A stretch of DNA of 14,146 bases from DATDOO01 sp035293245 (GTDB taxonomy: Bacteria; Pseudomonadota; Gammaproteobacteria; Methylococcales; Methylococcaceae), in the NCBI GenBank assembly GCA_035293245.1, contig DATDOO010000331.1, positions 1 through 14,146 of the forward strand, written 5' to 3'. Of this stretch, positions 7,081 through 13,268 are shown piece after piece. A program made the position numbers and the translations under genes. The stretch's first letter is position 1. Every line of letters begins with the position of its first letter. The notes under the pieces were generated by a model that was not told the DNA's origin, did no database searches, and was given only the letters and a program-made list of their open reading frames with translations.

Positions 7081-7497
7081 ATGCGAACCAAGAAAATCTT
7101 CACCATTCTGCCGGTACTGCTGTGCCTGAATGCGCCGGCATTCGCCGCTGAGAACCCTCCGGCCCAAACGCCCGCCGCACCGCCTTCCGCGGCAAAACCT
7201 GGGGACGGCATGGGGCAAATGCAGGGAATGGACAAGGAAGGCATGGGCCAGCACATGCAGGGCATGCACAAGGGCATGAAAAAGATGGACGGAAAGATGC
7301 ACGAGTTTCGGGAACACCGCTTCAAGGAAATCGATACGAACGGCGACGGCAAGGTGAGTCTGGAAGAAATGCAGGCACACGCCAAGTCGAAGTTTGAAAA
7401 AATGGACGCCAACAAGGATGGCGGCGTAACGATGGAGGAAATGCGCGAACACCATCGCGCCATGCGCGAGAAAATGCACGAGGACGACGGGAAATAA
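7081..7497 (+). CDS. Exported Met/His-rich protein with two EF-hands
   Basis: This 138-residue protein begins with a signal peptide: basic MRTKK, a hydrophobic core to about 18, and a likely cut after A22 or A23 in APAFAAEN. There is no lipobox, so it is probably a soluble periplasmic protein. A Pro/Ala-rich linker (24-40) leads into residues 43-74, which contain 10 methionines and 3 histidines in GM, QM and HM steps. Two canonical EF-hand loops follow: D85-T-N87-G-D89-G-K91 through E96, and D109-A-N111-K-D113-G-G115 through E120. Both have complete calcium ligand sets. GAAGGA eight bases before the ATG supports the start. Small EF-hand proteins of this layout are common in proteobacteria, mostly without assigned function. 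Calcium binding is well supported. Copper or other soft-metal binding by the methionine-rich part is only a possibility. Confidence 0.88.
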   Translation: MRTKKIFTILPVLLCLNAPAFAAENPPAQTPAAPPSAAKPGDGMGQMQGMDKEGMGQHMQGMHKGMKKMDGKMHEFREHRFKEIDTNGDGKVSLEEMQAHAKSKFEKMDANKDGGVTMEEMREHHRAMREKMHEDDGK

Positions 7498-7533
7498 GGA
7501 GACTTGCGGGCCACGCGCCCCGGAACGAACCCA

Positions 7534-7573
7534 TCCCGGCGTCGACCGCGCCCGCAGGCGACCGACGCCGGGA
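7534..7573 (+). terminator. Long hairpin after the EF-hand gene
   Basis: TCCCGGCGTCG (7534-7544) pairs perfectly with CGACGCCGGGA (7563-7573), an 11-bp stem. Inside it, CGCC (7549-7552) and GGCG (7557-7560) form a second small stem. It begins 37 bases after the stop codon and has a pyrimidine-rich tail but no clean T-run. It is a probable 3'-end hairpin or terminator. Confidence 0.5.
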
Positions 7574-7647
7574 CTGCTTCTCCCCCCGCCTCACACCCCA
7601 ATGCTCGCCGCGGCTGACCGAACCCACGGCGATCTACCCCGTCTTTG

Positions 7648-7671
7648 CCGTAAAATTCACGCTTTTTACGG
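7648..7671 (+). promoter_or_regulatory. Hairpin and possible -10 element just before the Smr gene
   Basis: CCGTAAAA (7648-7655) is the reverse complement of TTTTACGG (7664-7671). TAAAAT (7651-7656) inside it matches the -10 consensus at five of six bases, but I find no good -35. The GTG start follows at 7680, with GGGG near 7670-7673 as a weak ribosome site. Confidence 0.3.
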
Positions 7672-7679
7672 GGCGTTCC

Positions 7680-8288
7680 GTGGACAAGATCGACGAAGAG
7701 GATCGCCTGCTCTTTCGCCGTAGCGTGGGCGAAGTGACACCGCTGCAAATCGAGCAGGCGGTGCTCCCCCGCAAAAAGCCGTCCCCCTGGCGCTTGCGGA
7801 AAAATACACGGGATGGCGAAGACGCGTTAACCGAATGGCCTTCAGGTTGGGCAATCCCCAGCCGGCCCCCTTGGGGCGCTCCGCACGGCAATCCGCTCCT
7901 GGCGGACTGGTCCGATCAGCTTGAACTCGAAACCGCCGAAGCGGGGGATGTCTTGCGCTATAGCCAGGCGGGCGTTCAACCCAAATGGCTGCTGCGTCTG
8001 CGGCGCGGCGAGCTTCCGGTGGAAGCGGAACTGGATCTGCACGGCGCCACGGTGGAAAAGACGCGCCGCGGGCTTGTCGTGTTCCTAACCAACGCGGTCA
8101 CGCGCGGCTTGCGTTGCGTGCGCATCATCCACGGCAAGGGCTACCGCTCCACGCAAACGCCGGTGCTCAAGAACAAGCTGAATTTGTGGCTGCGGCAGAC
8201 GCCACACGTCCTGGCCTTCTGTTCCGCCCCGCCCGGCGGCGGCGGCACCGGGGCGGTTCTGGTGCTGCTCAGGCGCTCCAGCGTTTAA
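7680..8288 (+). CDS. Smr-domain protein (YfcN/SmrA-like)
   Basis: This 202-residue protein carries a C-terminal Smr domain, the small MutS-related fold found in DNA or RNA nicking enzymes and at the end of MutS2. The diagnostic LDLHG motif is at 118-122 and the HGKG motif at 151-154. A GGGGTGAVLVLLRR strand (187-199) closes the domain. The N-terminal 100 residues are charged and variable, as in stand-alone proteobacterial Smr proteins. GTG at 7680 is the only reasonable start, since no methionine codon occurs later in frame. The nucleic-acid target is not defined by the sequence. Stand-alone family members have been linked to DNA nicking and to ribosome-collision mRNA cleavage. The TAA stop overlaps the stop codon of the convergent aguB within the palindrome TTAA. 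Confidence 0.88.
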   Translation: MDKIDEEDRLLFRRSVGEVTPLQIEQAVLPRKKPSPWRLRKNTRDGEDALTEWPSGWAIPSRPPWGAPHGNPLLADWSDQLELETAEAGDVLRYSQAGVQPKWLLRLRRGELPVEAELDLHGATVEKTRRGLVVFLTNAVTRGLRCVRIIHGKGYRSTQTPVLKNKLNLWLRQTPHVLAFCSAPPGGGGTGAVLVLLRRSSV

Positions 8289-9181
8289 GCCGTCTCGTCC
8301 AGAAAACGCTTCGTCAGCCCGCCGTATTCCTCGATGCGCCGATCGCGCAGGAACGGCCAGATGCGGCGCACATCCTCCGAGCGGCGGCGGTCGAGGGTAT
8401 GGGTCAGCACCACGCTGTCCGTCGCGTTGGCGTGCTCCAGAAACTCCCCTTGCGGACCGGCGACGAAGCTGTTGCCCCAGAACTGGATACCTTGGCTATT
8501 GCCGGACGGATCGGGTTCGCGGCCGATGCGGTTGCAGGACAGCACCGCCAGGCCGTTGGCCACCGCGTGGGCGCGCTGGACGGTGATCCAGGCGTTCAAT
8601 TGCCGTTCCTGTTCCGCCGCCTCGTCCGGCGGATTCCAGCCGATGGCGGTGGGATAAAGCAGTAAATCCGCACCCGCCAGGGCCATGAGCCTGGCGGCTT
8701 CCGGATACCACTGATCCCAACACACCAGCACGCCCAGCTTGCCCACCGAAGTGCGGATGGGCTGGAAGCCCAGATCGCCGGGAGTGAAATAGAACTTTTC
8801 GTAGTAGCCCGGATCGTCGGGGATGTGCATCTTGCGGTACTTGCCCGCCAGCGCGCCGTCGCGCTCGAACACCACGGCGGTGTTGTGATACAGGCCGGGG
8901 GCGCGCTTCTCGAACAACGAACCGACCAGCACCACGTCCAGTTCCCGCGCCAGCCCCCCGAGGAATTCGCAGGTCGGACCGGGAATGGGTTCGGCGAGGT
9001 CGAAGTAGTCGGTGTTTTCGATCTGGCAGAAGTAGGGCCCGAGGTGCAGTTCCGGCAGCAGGATCAGTTCCGCGCCCCGCCCCGCCGCCTCGCGGACGCC
9101 GGCAATGGAGGCTTGCAGGTTCTGTTCCCGCGTACCGCCGCAAGGCTGCTGGACCAGGCCGACGTTCAGCGTGTCCTTCAT
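8285..9181 (-). CDS. aguB: N-carbamoylputrescine amidase, nitrilase superfamily
   Basis: This 298-residue carbon-nitrogen hydrolase most likely converts N-carbamoylputrescine to putrescine, carbon dioxide and ammonia, the last step of the agmatine route to polyamines. The nitrilase catalytic triad is E44 (LLPELHLG), K117 (KYRKMHIP) and C154 (VCWDQWYPE). Subfamily markers are PDDPGYYEKFYFTPGD (121-136), PTAIGW (177-182), NRIG (217-220) and the tail RRIWPFLRDRR. The length fits the roughly 290-300 typical for AguB. Its ATG overlaps the gltX stop as ATGA, so it is probably translated by coupling with gltX. No agmatine deiminase (AguA) gene lies in the window. Another omega-amidase-like nitrilase is possible, but the WDQWYPEAAR signature favours AguB. 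Confidence 0.92.
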   Translation of the reverse strand: MKDTLNVGLVQQPCGGTREQNLQASIAGVREAAGRGAELILLPELHLGPYFCQIENTDYFDLAEPIPGPTCEFLGGLARELDVVLVGSLFEKRAPGLYHNTAVVFERDGALAGKYRKMHIPDDPGYYEKFYFTPGDLGFQPIRTSVGKLGVLVCWDQWYPEAARLMALAGADLLLYPTAIGWNPPDEAAEQERQLNAWITVQRAHAVANGLAVLSCNRIGREPDPSGNSQGIQFWGNSFVAGPQGEFLEHANATDSVVLTHTLDRRRSEDVRRIWPFLRDRRIEEYGGLTKRFLDETA

Positions 9182-10584
9182 GCTGCCCCTTCCCCGATAT
9201 GCTGCACGGCGCGCCGCAATCGGGCGAGGGTTTTTTCCCGGCCCAATAGTTCCAAAGTGGCGTCGATGGGCGGCGATACGGAGGTGCCGCTGACGGCGAC
9301 GCGCACCGGCTGGGCGACGCTGCCCAGCTTGACGCCCAGCGTCTCCGCCACATTCGTCACCGCCTGGTGCAAGGCTTCCTTGTTCCAGTCGTGCAGGCTT
9401 TCCAACGCGGCCGCCAAGGCACGCAGAACCGGCGCGGTCTCGGTGGTGAGATTCTTCTTGGCGGCTTTTTCCTCGTAGTGGGCGAACTCTCGGTAGAAGA
9501 AAACGCTGGCATCCGCCATTTCCACCAGCGTCTTGCAACGCTCGCGCTGCACCGCCACCATGTCGGCGGCGTCGGGGCCTTGCGCCGGATCGATGCCGCG
9601 CTGTCCCAGATGCCAGCGCAAATGGTGCGCCACGTGCAGCGGGTCGGCGTGCATCAGGTAGTGGTGATTCAGCCACAGCAGCTTGTCCGGATTGAAAGCG
9701 GAGGCGGAATGGCTGACGTGATCGATGTCGAACAACTCGATCATCTCGTCGATGGAAAACACTTCCTGGTCGCCGTGCGACCAGCCGAGCCGCACCAGGT
9801 AATTGAGCAGGGCCTCGGGCAGGAAGCCGTCGTCGCGGTACTGCATGAAGCTCACCGCCCCGTGGCGCTTGGACAGCTTGGCCCCGTCCGCGCCGTGGAT
9901 CATGGACAGATGGGCGTAGCGCGGCAGATGCGCGCCCAAAGCCTGGAGAATGTTGATCTGGCGGGGCGTGTTGTTCAGGTGGTCCTCGCCGCGAATGACG
10001 TGGGTGATGCCCATGTCCAGATCGTCCACCACCACCGTCAGATTGTAAGTGGGCGAGCCGTCGGAGCGGGCGATGATGAGATCGTCCAGTTCGCGGTTCT
10101 GGAACACCACCTGGCCGCGCACGATGTCGTCGATAACCACCGCGCCCTCGTCGGGATTCTTGAAGCGCACCACCGGCGGCACACCCGCGCGCGGCTCGGC
10201 GCGATGGCGGCAGCGGCCGTCGTAGCGCGGCTTTTCCTTGCGCTCCATCTGCCCGGCGCGCATCTCGTCCAGTTCTTCCCTGGTGCAATAGCAATGGTAC
10301 GCGTGGCCGCCGTCCAGCAGTTGCTGGATGACTTCCTTGTAGCGGTCGAAGCGCTCGGTCTGGTAGAACGGGCCTTCGTCGTATTCCAGCCCCAGCCAGG
10401 TCATGCCCTCCAGAATGGCGTTGACCGACTCGGCCGTCGAGCGCTCCAGGTCGGTGTCCTCGATGCGCAAGATAAAGGTGCCGCCATGCCGCCGGGCATA
10501 CAGCCAGGAAAACAGCGCGGTGCGTGCGCCGCCGATGTGCAGATAGCCGGTGGGACTGGGGGCGAAACGGGTACGGATGGTCAT
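9178..10584 (-). CDS. gltX: Glutamyl-tRNA synthetase
   Basis: This 468-residue class I synthetase charges tRNA-Glu with glutamate. The nucleotide-binding HIGG (16-19, the HIGH motif) follows APSPTGYL, and KLSKR (236-240) is the KMSKS-type loop. C98, C100, C125 and H127 form a zinc site at the numbers known in E. coli GluRS. IEDTDLERS (41-49) and the NLTVVVDDLDMGITHVIRGEDH region are typical. The length matches the E. coli-type discriminating enzyme (471) and makes a truncated tRNA-modifying GluQ unlikely. I chose the ATG at 10584, which gives MTIRTRFAPSPTG. A TTG two codons upstream is in frame but less likely. The ribosome site is weak. The stop overlaps the aguB start. Upstream on the same strand, 63 bases away, is the base-composition-atypical HNH gene. 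Confidence 0.97.
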   Translation of the reverse strand: MTIRTRFAPSPTGYLHIGGARTALFSWLYARRHGGTFILRIEDTDLERSTAESVNAILEGMTWLGLEYDEGPFYQTERFDRYKEVIQQLLDGGHAYHCYCTREELDEMRAGQMERKEKPRYDGRCRHRAEPRAGVPPVVRFKNPDEGAVVIDDIVRGQVVFQNRELDDLIIARSDGSPTYNLTVVVDDLDMGITHVIRGEDHLNNTPRQINILQALGAHLPRYAHLSMIHGADGAKLSKRHGAVSFMQYRDDGFLPEALLNYLVRLGWSHGDQEVFSIDEMIELFDIDHVSHSASAFNPDKLLWLNHHYLMHADPLHVAHHLRWHLGQRGIDPAQGPDAADMVAVQRERCKTLVEMADASVFFYREFAHYEEKAAKKNLTTETAPVLRALAAALESLHDWNKEALHQAVTNVAETLGVKLGSVAQPVRVAVSGTSVSPPIDATLELLGREKTLARLRRAVQHIGEGAA

Positions 10585-10639
10585 GAGCAAATCTCAGGAG
10601 AACTGTGAATCGAACACAAGGCAATCATCCGAAACATGG

Positions 10640-10657
10640 CAGATTATTCATAATCTG
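10640..10657. repeat. Near-perfect palindrome across the HNH stop codon
   Basis: CAGATTAT (10640-10647) and ATAATCTG (10650-10657) are exact reverse complements separated by TC. The HNH gene's stop codon (10648-10650 on the minus strand) lies in the centre. It could fold as a short hairpin ending the HNH transcript. No T-run follows on the minus strand. Confidence 0.5.
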
Positions 10658-11241
10658 GAGTGAACCTCTTTCAGCAGGTAAAGCTCAACATCCTTTTTGG
10701 TTGTTTCATCGCTGTAGTGCGCCATCCGATGATGGTGAGCACACAGTACAGACAGGTTCCACAGCCCATCTTCGCCGCCTTTGCACAACGGAATGATGTG
10801 ATGAACTTCTATGTAAGGGGTTTTGTCCTCTCTGAGGAAAGTGTTTCTGCATTTGTGAAAAATACACAGAGTGCCGAGTCGTTCTATGGCCAGCTTGGCC
10901 CACTTCACTTTCCTCACGTAGGTTTCGACAAGGTATTCTTTCTTTTCAGGTTCTTCCTTGCTCAAGTCAAGTGTGGATATCTCTTCTTGTTCCTGTTTCA
11001 GGAGGTCAACCCCCCTTAGTGTGTAAGTACCAGAATTGTCGACAAAGCTCACCACTCCATCGTCTCTGAGCTCCTGGAGCACACGCCTCAAAGTATTGAA
11101 TGGGGTTTTCGCCTTAGGTGATGCAAATGCCATGACCACATCCCGATTTGCATCCTGAAATTCATGCAACGTAAACGTCCTGCACCCACTGGCGTTGCAA
11201 TGATCAACAACCAATTGAGATACAAATTCCCTCCACGTCAT
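10648..11241 (-). CDS. HNH endonuclease with N-terminal winged-helix-like domain, probable restriction enzyme
   Basis: This 197-residue protein has a clear C-terminal HNH nuclease. E145-V-H147-H148-IIPL carries the first catalytic histidines, GG and W-N162-L give the middle Asn, and VLCAHHHRMAH (165-175) gives the final histidines. C126, C131 and C167 probably help bind a structural zinc. Residues 22-76 look like a winged helix: FNTLRRVLQELRDDGVVSF followed by DNSGTYTL. From memory this resembles the C-terminal methyl-adenine-reading domain of DpnI and related restriction enzymes. Residues 80-105 form a charged linker. Sixty-base blocks counted by eye run about 38-48% GC, far below the genes on both sides, which suggests horizontal acquisition. 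No methyltransferase gene accompanies it. A methyl-dependent (type IIM or IV) nuclease is therefore plausible but inferred. No Shine-Dalgarno sequence is obvious. Confidence 0.85.
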   Translation of the reverse strand: MTWREFVSQLVVDHCNASGCRTFTLHEFQDANRDVVMAFASPKAKTPFNTLRRVLQELRDDGVVSFVDNSGTYTLRGVDLLKQEQEEISTLDLSKEEPEKKEYLVETYVRKVKWAKLAIERLGTLCIFHKCRNTFLREDKTPYIEVHHIIPLCKGGEDGLWNLSVLCAHHHRMAHYSDETTKKDVELYLLKEVHSRL

Positions 11242-11275
11242 ATTTGTAGTCGTTGAGCCAGAATTTTCCAGCCGG

Positions 11276-11767
11276 TTACTTCTGGTCAGTAGCCCAGCGA
11301 TTCAACTCCGCCTCCTCGATCGCCCCGCTCACCGCCCGGCGCTGACCATTGGCCTCGTAAAAATAGCTGCGCGGCAGTTCGCCGTACCAGGACGGGTCCA
11401 CCGCATAGCGCAATTCCGGCGAGTCGCCTTCGGCGAAAATCCACGATTCGGCTGCTCCCAACCCACGCATCTCCAGCACGGCGGCGGCTTCGCCGGCCAA
11501 CTCCGGCGCATCGGTGGAAATCAGGACCAGATTCAGCTTGGGCTGTTTTTTCAGCAGGCCGCTCCAGGTGTCCAACTCTTTCATGCACACCGAGCAGTCC
11601 AGGGACCAGAGTACCAGCAGGAACGGTTTGCCCTGCCGGATCTGGACAATCCGTTGCAGGCTGTCGGCCTGAAATGGCTGGGGCGCAGGCGCGGCGGCGG
11701 ATGGAGTCAGCCAGGCCAGCAACGGAAGCAGCACGAGTACGCGAGCAGCGAGACGGAGGATACGCAT
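11276..11767 (-). CDS. Exported thioredoxin-like (TlpA/redoxin) protein with CSVC motif
   Basis: This 163-residue protein begins with a signal peptide: MRILRLAAR, a leucine-rich core to about 20, and a likely cut after an alanine in SAAAPA (23-28). The mature part has a thioredoxin-like fold: the strand FLLVLWSLDC, the redox-type motif C58-S-V-C61 at the start of a helix, the strand LNLVLIST (78-85), and a probable cis-proline at P132 in LPRSYFY. A helix ends the domain. CXXC spacing is normal but the SV dipeptide is not one of the common ones. Function as a periplasmic disulfide reductase or copper/cofactor-loading thiol protein is inferred from the fold. It follows the BNR lipoprotein gene by 28 bases on the same strand, so the two are probably one operon. 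No clear Shine-Dalgarno sequence precedes the ATG. Confidence 0.85.
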   Translation of the reverse strand: MRILRLAARVLVLLPLLAWLTPSAAAPAPQPFQADSLQRIVQIRQGKPFLLVLWSLDCSVCMKELDTWSGLLKKQPKLNLVLISTDAPELAGEAAAVLEMRGLGAAESWIFAEGDSPELRYAVDPSWYGELPRSYFYEANGQRRAVSGAIEEAELNRWATDQK

Positions 11768-11795
11768 GGGGATGGTTCCGCGGATTGGGGCTGCT

Positions 11796-13028
11796 TCAAT
11801 TCAACACAGTCAGGCTGTAGCCGGCCGGACTGTTCCAGGACAGATAAATATGCTGGCCGTCGCCGAGCAGGAACGGGTAGTCGGCTTTGCCGTTCGCTTC
11901 CCCGGCGAGCATGGGCGCGCTCCAGCGCTCGCCACCGTCATAGGAATGCATCACCCGAACGCGGGTCTTCTTGCCGTCGAACTCCTGCCAGGCCAGCGCC
12001 ACCCGCGATCCCAGACTCAGCACCGCCGGATGGCCGGCCAGCGCCTTGGCGTTGCCGAACGGCATGAAGCGGGAAAAGCGCTTGCCGGCGTCGTCCGACC
12101 ACGCGTAGAACAGCCCTTGCCGCGTCTTGCCCTGGGTGAACCAGGCGACGTGGTAGCGCCCGTCCGGACCGATGGACAAGGCCGGGCCGTGCTCCGGGCA
12201 GGCTTTGAGTTCCCAGTTGTCGTCGGTCACTCTCCAGGACGACCAGCCCTTGCCGTCCGACGTCATCCTCATCAATCCGTGATCGCGCTCGGCGATGGGA
12301 TAGACGAAACGGGTGAACAAAACCGGCGTTCCGTCGCGATCGAGGGCTGCGGCAATACGGCAACACTCGCAGGTGGCGCGCATGATGCGGTGCGCCTCGG
12401 GCGTGACGGGTTCCGGCTGTTCCTGGGCGGCGTGGAACAGGGAACCGCCGTTTTCCTTGCCGTTCTTGTCCCGTTCGTCGTGCCAGAAAAAATGCGCCAC
12501 GCCTTTCGCATCCAGTAACGGCATGCCGAGATAGTTACGGCTGGTGGCCGCCTGGTCGCTGACTTGCGTCGGTGGGCTGAAGGTCAGGCCGCCGTCGGCC
12601 GAATAGGCGAAATACACCGTCCACGGCTGGCTGGCGTCGGCGGCCCAGGTGACGTAAATCTTCTCGCCGCTCACCGCAATGCCGGGACGGTCCTCGCTGT
12701 TGGCGCGGACTTTCTGCCCGGTCGGGTTCAGCACCACCCGCTCGGTGAATGTCACGCCCCGGTCAGCGGAGGAATCCACGTAAACACGGCTGTCGTCGAT
12801 GGTCACACGCCACAGCCGGCCGGACGGATCGAAAGCGGCGGAGACGGGCGTAACCTTCTCGTCCTTGGCGGAGGACTTCTTGACCGGCGCACGGTGCACG
12901 GCAGACGGGCTGACCTGGACTTTCTCCGTGTCCAGGCCCAAGGTTTCGCAACCGGAAAAAAACACCGCCAGCAGAATCAGGAGCGGCATCGCCAAGAAGC
13001 GCGGTCCGCACTTTCCAACAAATGTCAT
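11796..13028 (-). CDS. Sialidase-like BNR/Asp-box repeat lipoprotein
   Basis: This 410-residue protein starts with a lipoprotein-type signal: a hydrophobic stretch at 11-25 and FSGC with C27 as the lipidation site. The rest looks like a beta-propeller. Asp-box motifs (S-x-D-x-G-x-x-F/W) occur at 87-94, 143-150, 311-318 and 362-369, with a degenerate one near 256-262. A C220-E-C222-C223-R cluster and C277 in ACPEHGPAL stand out. I recall a similar pattern in proteins annotated as exo-alpha-sialidases of uncertain function. A catalytic sialidase is not shown, since I cannot identify a full arginine triad. The ATG at 13028 has AGGA nine bases upstream, so I prefer it to the in-frame start at 13139, which would put the signal too far from the N-terminus. 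It is first in the minus-strand operon. Confidence 0.85.
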   Translation of the reverse strand: MTFVGKCGPRFLAMPLLILLAVFFSGCETLGLDTEKVQVSPSAVHRAPVKKSSAKDEKVTPVSAAFDPSGRLWRVTIDDSRVYVDSSADRGVTFTERVVLNPTGQKVRANSEDRPGIAVSGEKIYVTWAADASQPWTVYFAYSADGGLTFSPPTQVSDQAATSRNYLGMPLLDAKGVAHFFWHDERDKNGKENGGSLFHAAQEQPEPVTPEAHRIMRATCECCRIAAALDRDGTPVLFTRFVYPIAERDHGLMRMTSDGKGWSSWRVTDDNWELKACPEHGPALSIGPDGRYHVAWFTQGKTRQGLFYAWSDDAGKRFSRFMPFGNAKALAGHPAVLSLGSRVALAWQEFDGKKTRVRVMHSYDGGERWSAPMLAGEANGKADYPFLLGDGQHIYLSWNSPAGYSLTVLN

Positions 13029-13061
13029 GGGGCGTATTCCTACGTTATCCAAAGGATTTAC

Positions 13062-13073
13062 GTACAATTGTAC
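13062..13073. promoter_or_regulatory. Perfect 12-bp palindrome, candidate operator for the lipoprotein operon
   Basis: GTACAATTGTAC is its own reverse complement. It lies 34 bases upstream of the minus-strand lipoprotein start and contains TACAAT on both strands, five of six matches to a -10 box. No -35 match is seen at the right distance, so an activator- or repressor-controlled promoter is likely. The regulator is unknown. Confidence 0.45.
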
Positions 13074-13124
13074 CGTGGCCCGGCCGGTTTCGGCGCGCTT
13101 GGCCCTTGTCGACGGCGCCCGCCA

Positions 13125-13207
13125 AGCCCGGAATGGCAAACCGGCAGGACGGCCGGTTTGCGCGGCGAAGCCGCCCGAAGGGTTCCGGGCAGGGACAGCC
13201 CGGAATG
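13125..13207. repeat. Repeat-rich stretch in the divergent intergenic region
   Basis: An 11-base direct repeat AGCCCGGAATG occurs at 13125-13135 and 13197-13207. Between the copies are a perfect 10-bp inverted repeat (13136-13145 with 13152-13161, loop AGGACG) and a small GCGGC/GCCGC hairpin (13162-13166 with 13170-13174). GGCCGGTTT also recurs at 13082-13090 and 13151-13159. I see no gene here. It separates the lipoprotein operon from the protease gene. Confidence 0.5.
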
Positions 13208-13268
13208 AATTCGCGGAAAGTTTGTCTATTCAGGCAATATTTTTTGTTCCTGAAACCCGAGGTGCTTT

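Noticed and set aside
9367..10608. 413-residue open frame on the plus strand opposite gltX
   Set aside because: Composition is typical of a complement frame (V, H, Q, A rich) with no domain, and the minus strand encodes complete GluRS with HIGH, KMSKS and zinc motifs.
9182..10624. Long N-terminal extension of the aguB frame reading back through gltX
   Set aside because: The extension is arginine/proline/alanine-rich out-of-frame sequence; the nitrilase domain begins exactly at the ATG at 9181, which overlaps the gltX stop.
10660..11019. 119-residue plus-strand frame opposite the HNH gene
   Set aside because: It has no recognisable motif, whereas the minus strand reads a complete HNH signature and a winged-helix-like region in one frame.
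10585..11275. A mobile element or prophage remnant around the HNH gene
   Set aside because: Base composition suggests acquisition, but there is no integrase, transposase, tRNA gene or terminal repeat that I can see, so only a single acquired gene is claimed.
13029..13139. Upstream start for the BNR lipoprotein at 13139
   Set aside because: It would bury the lipoprotein signal 48 residues from the N-terminus and read through the palindrome; the ATG at 13028 has an AGGA at good spacing.
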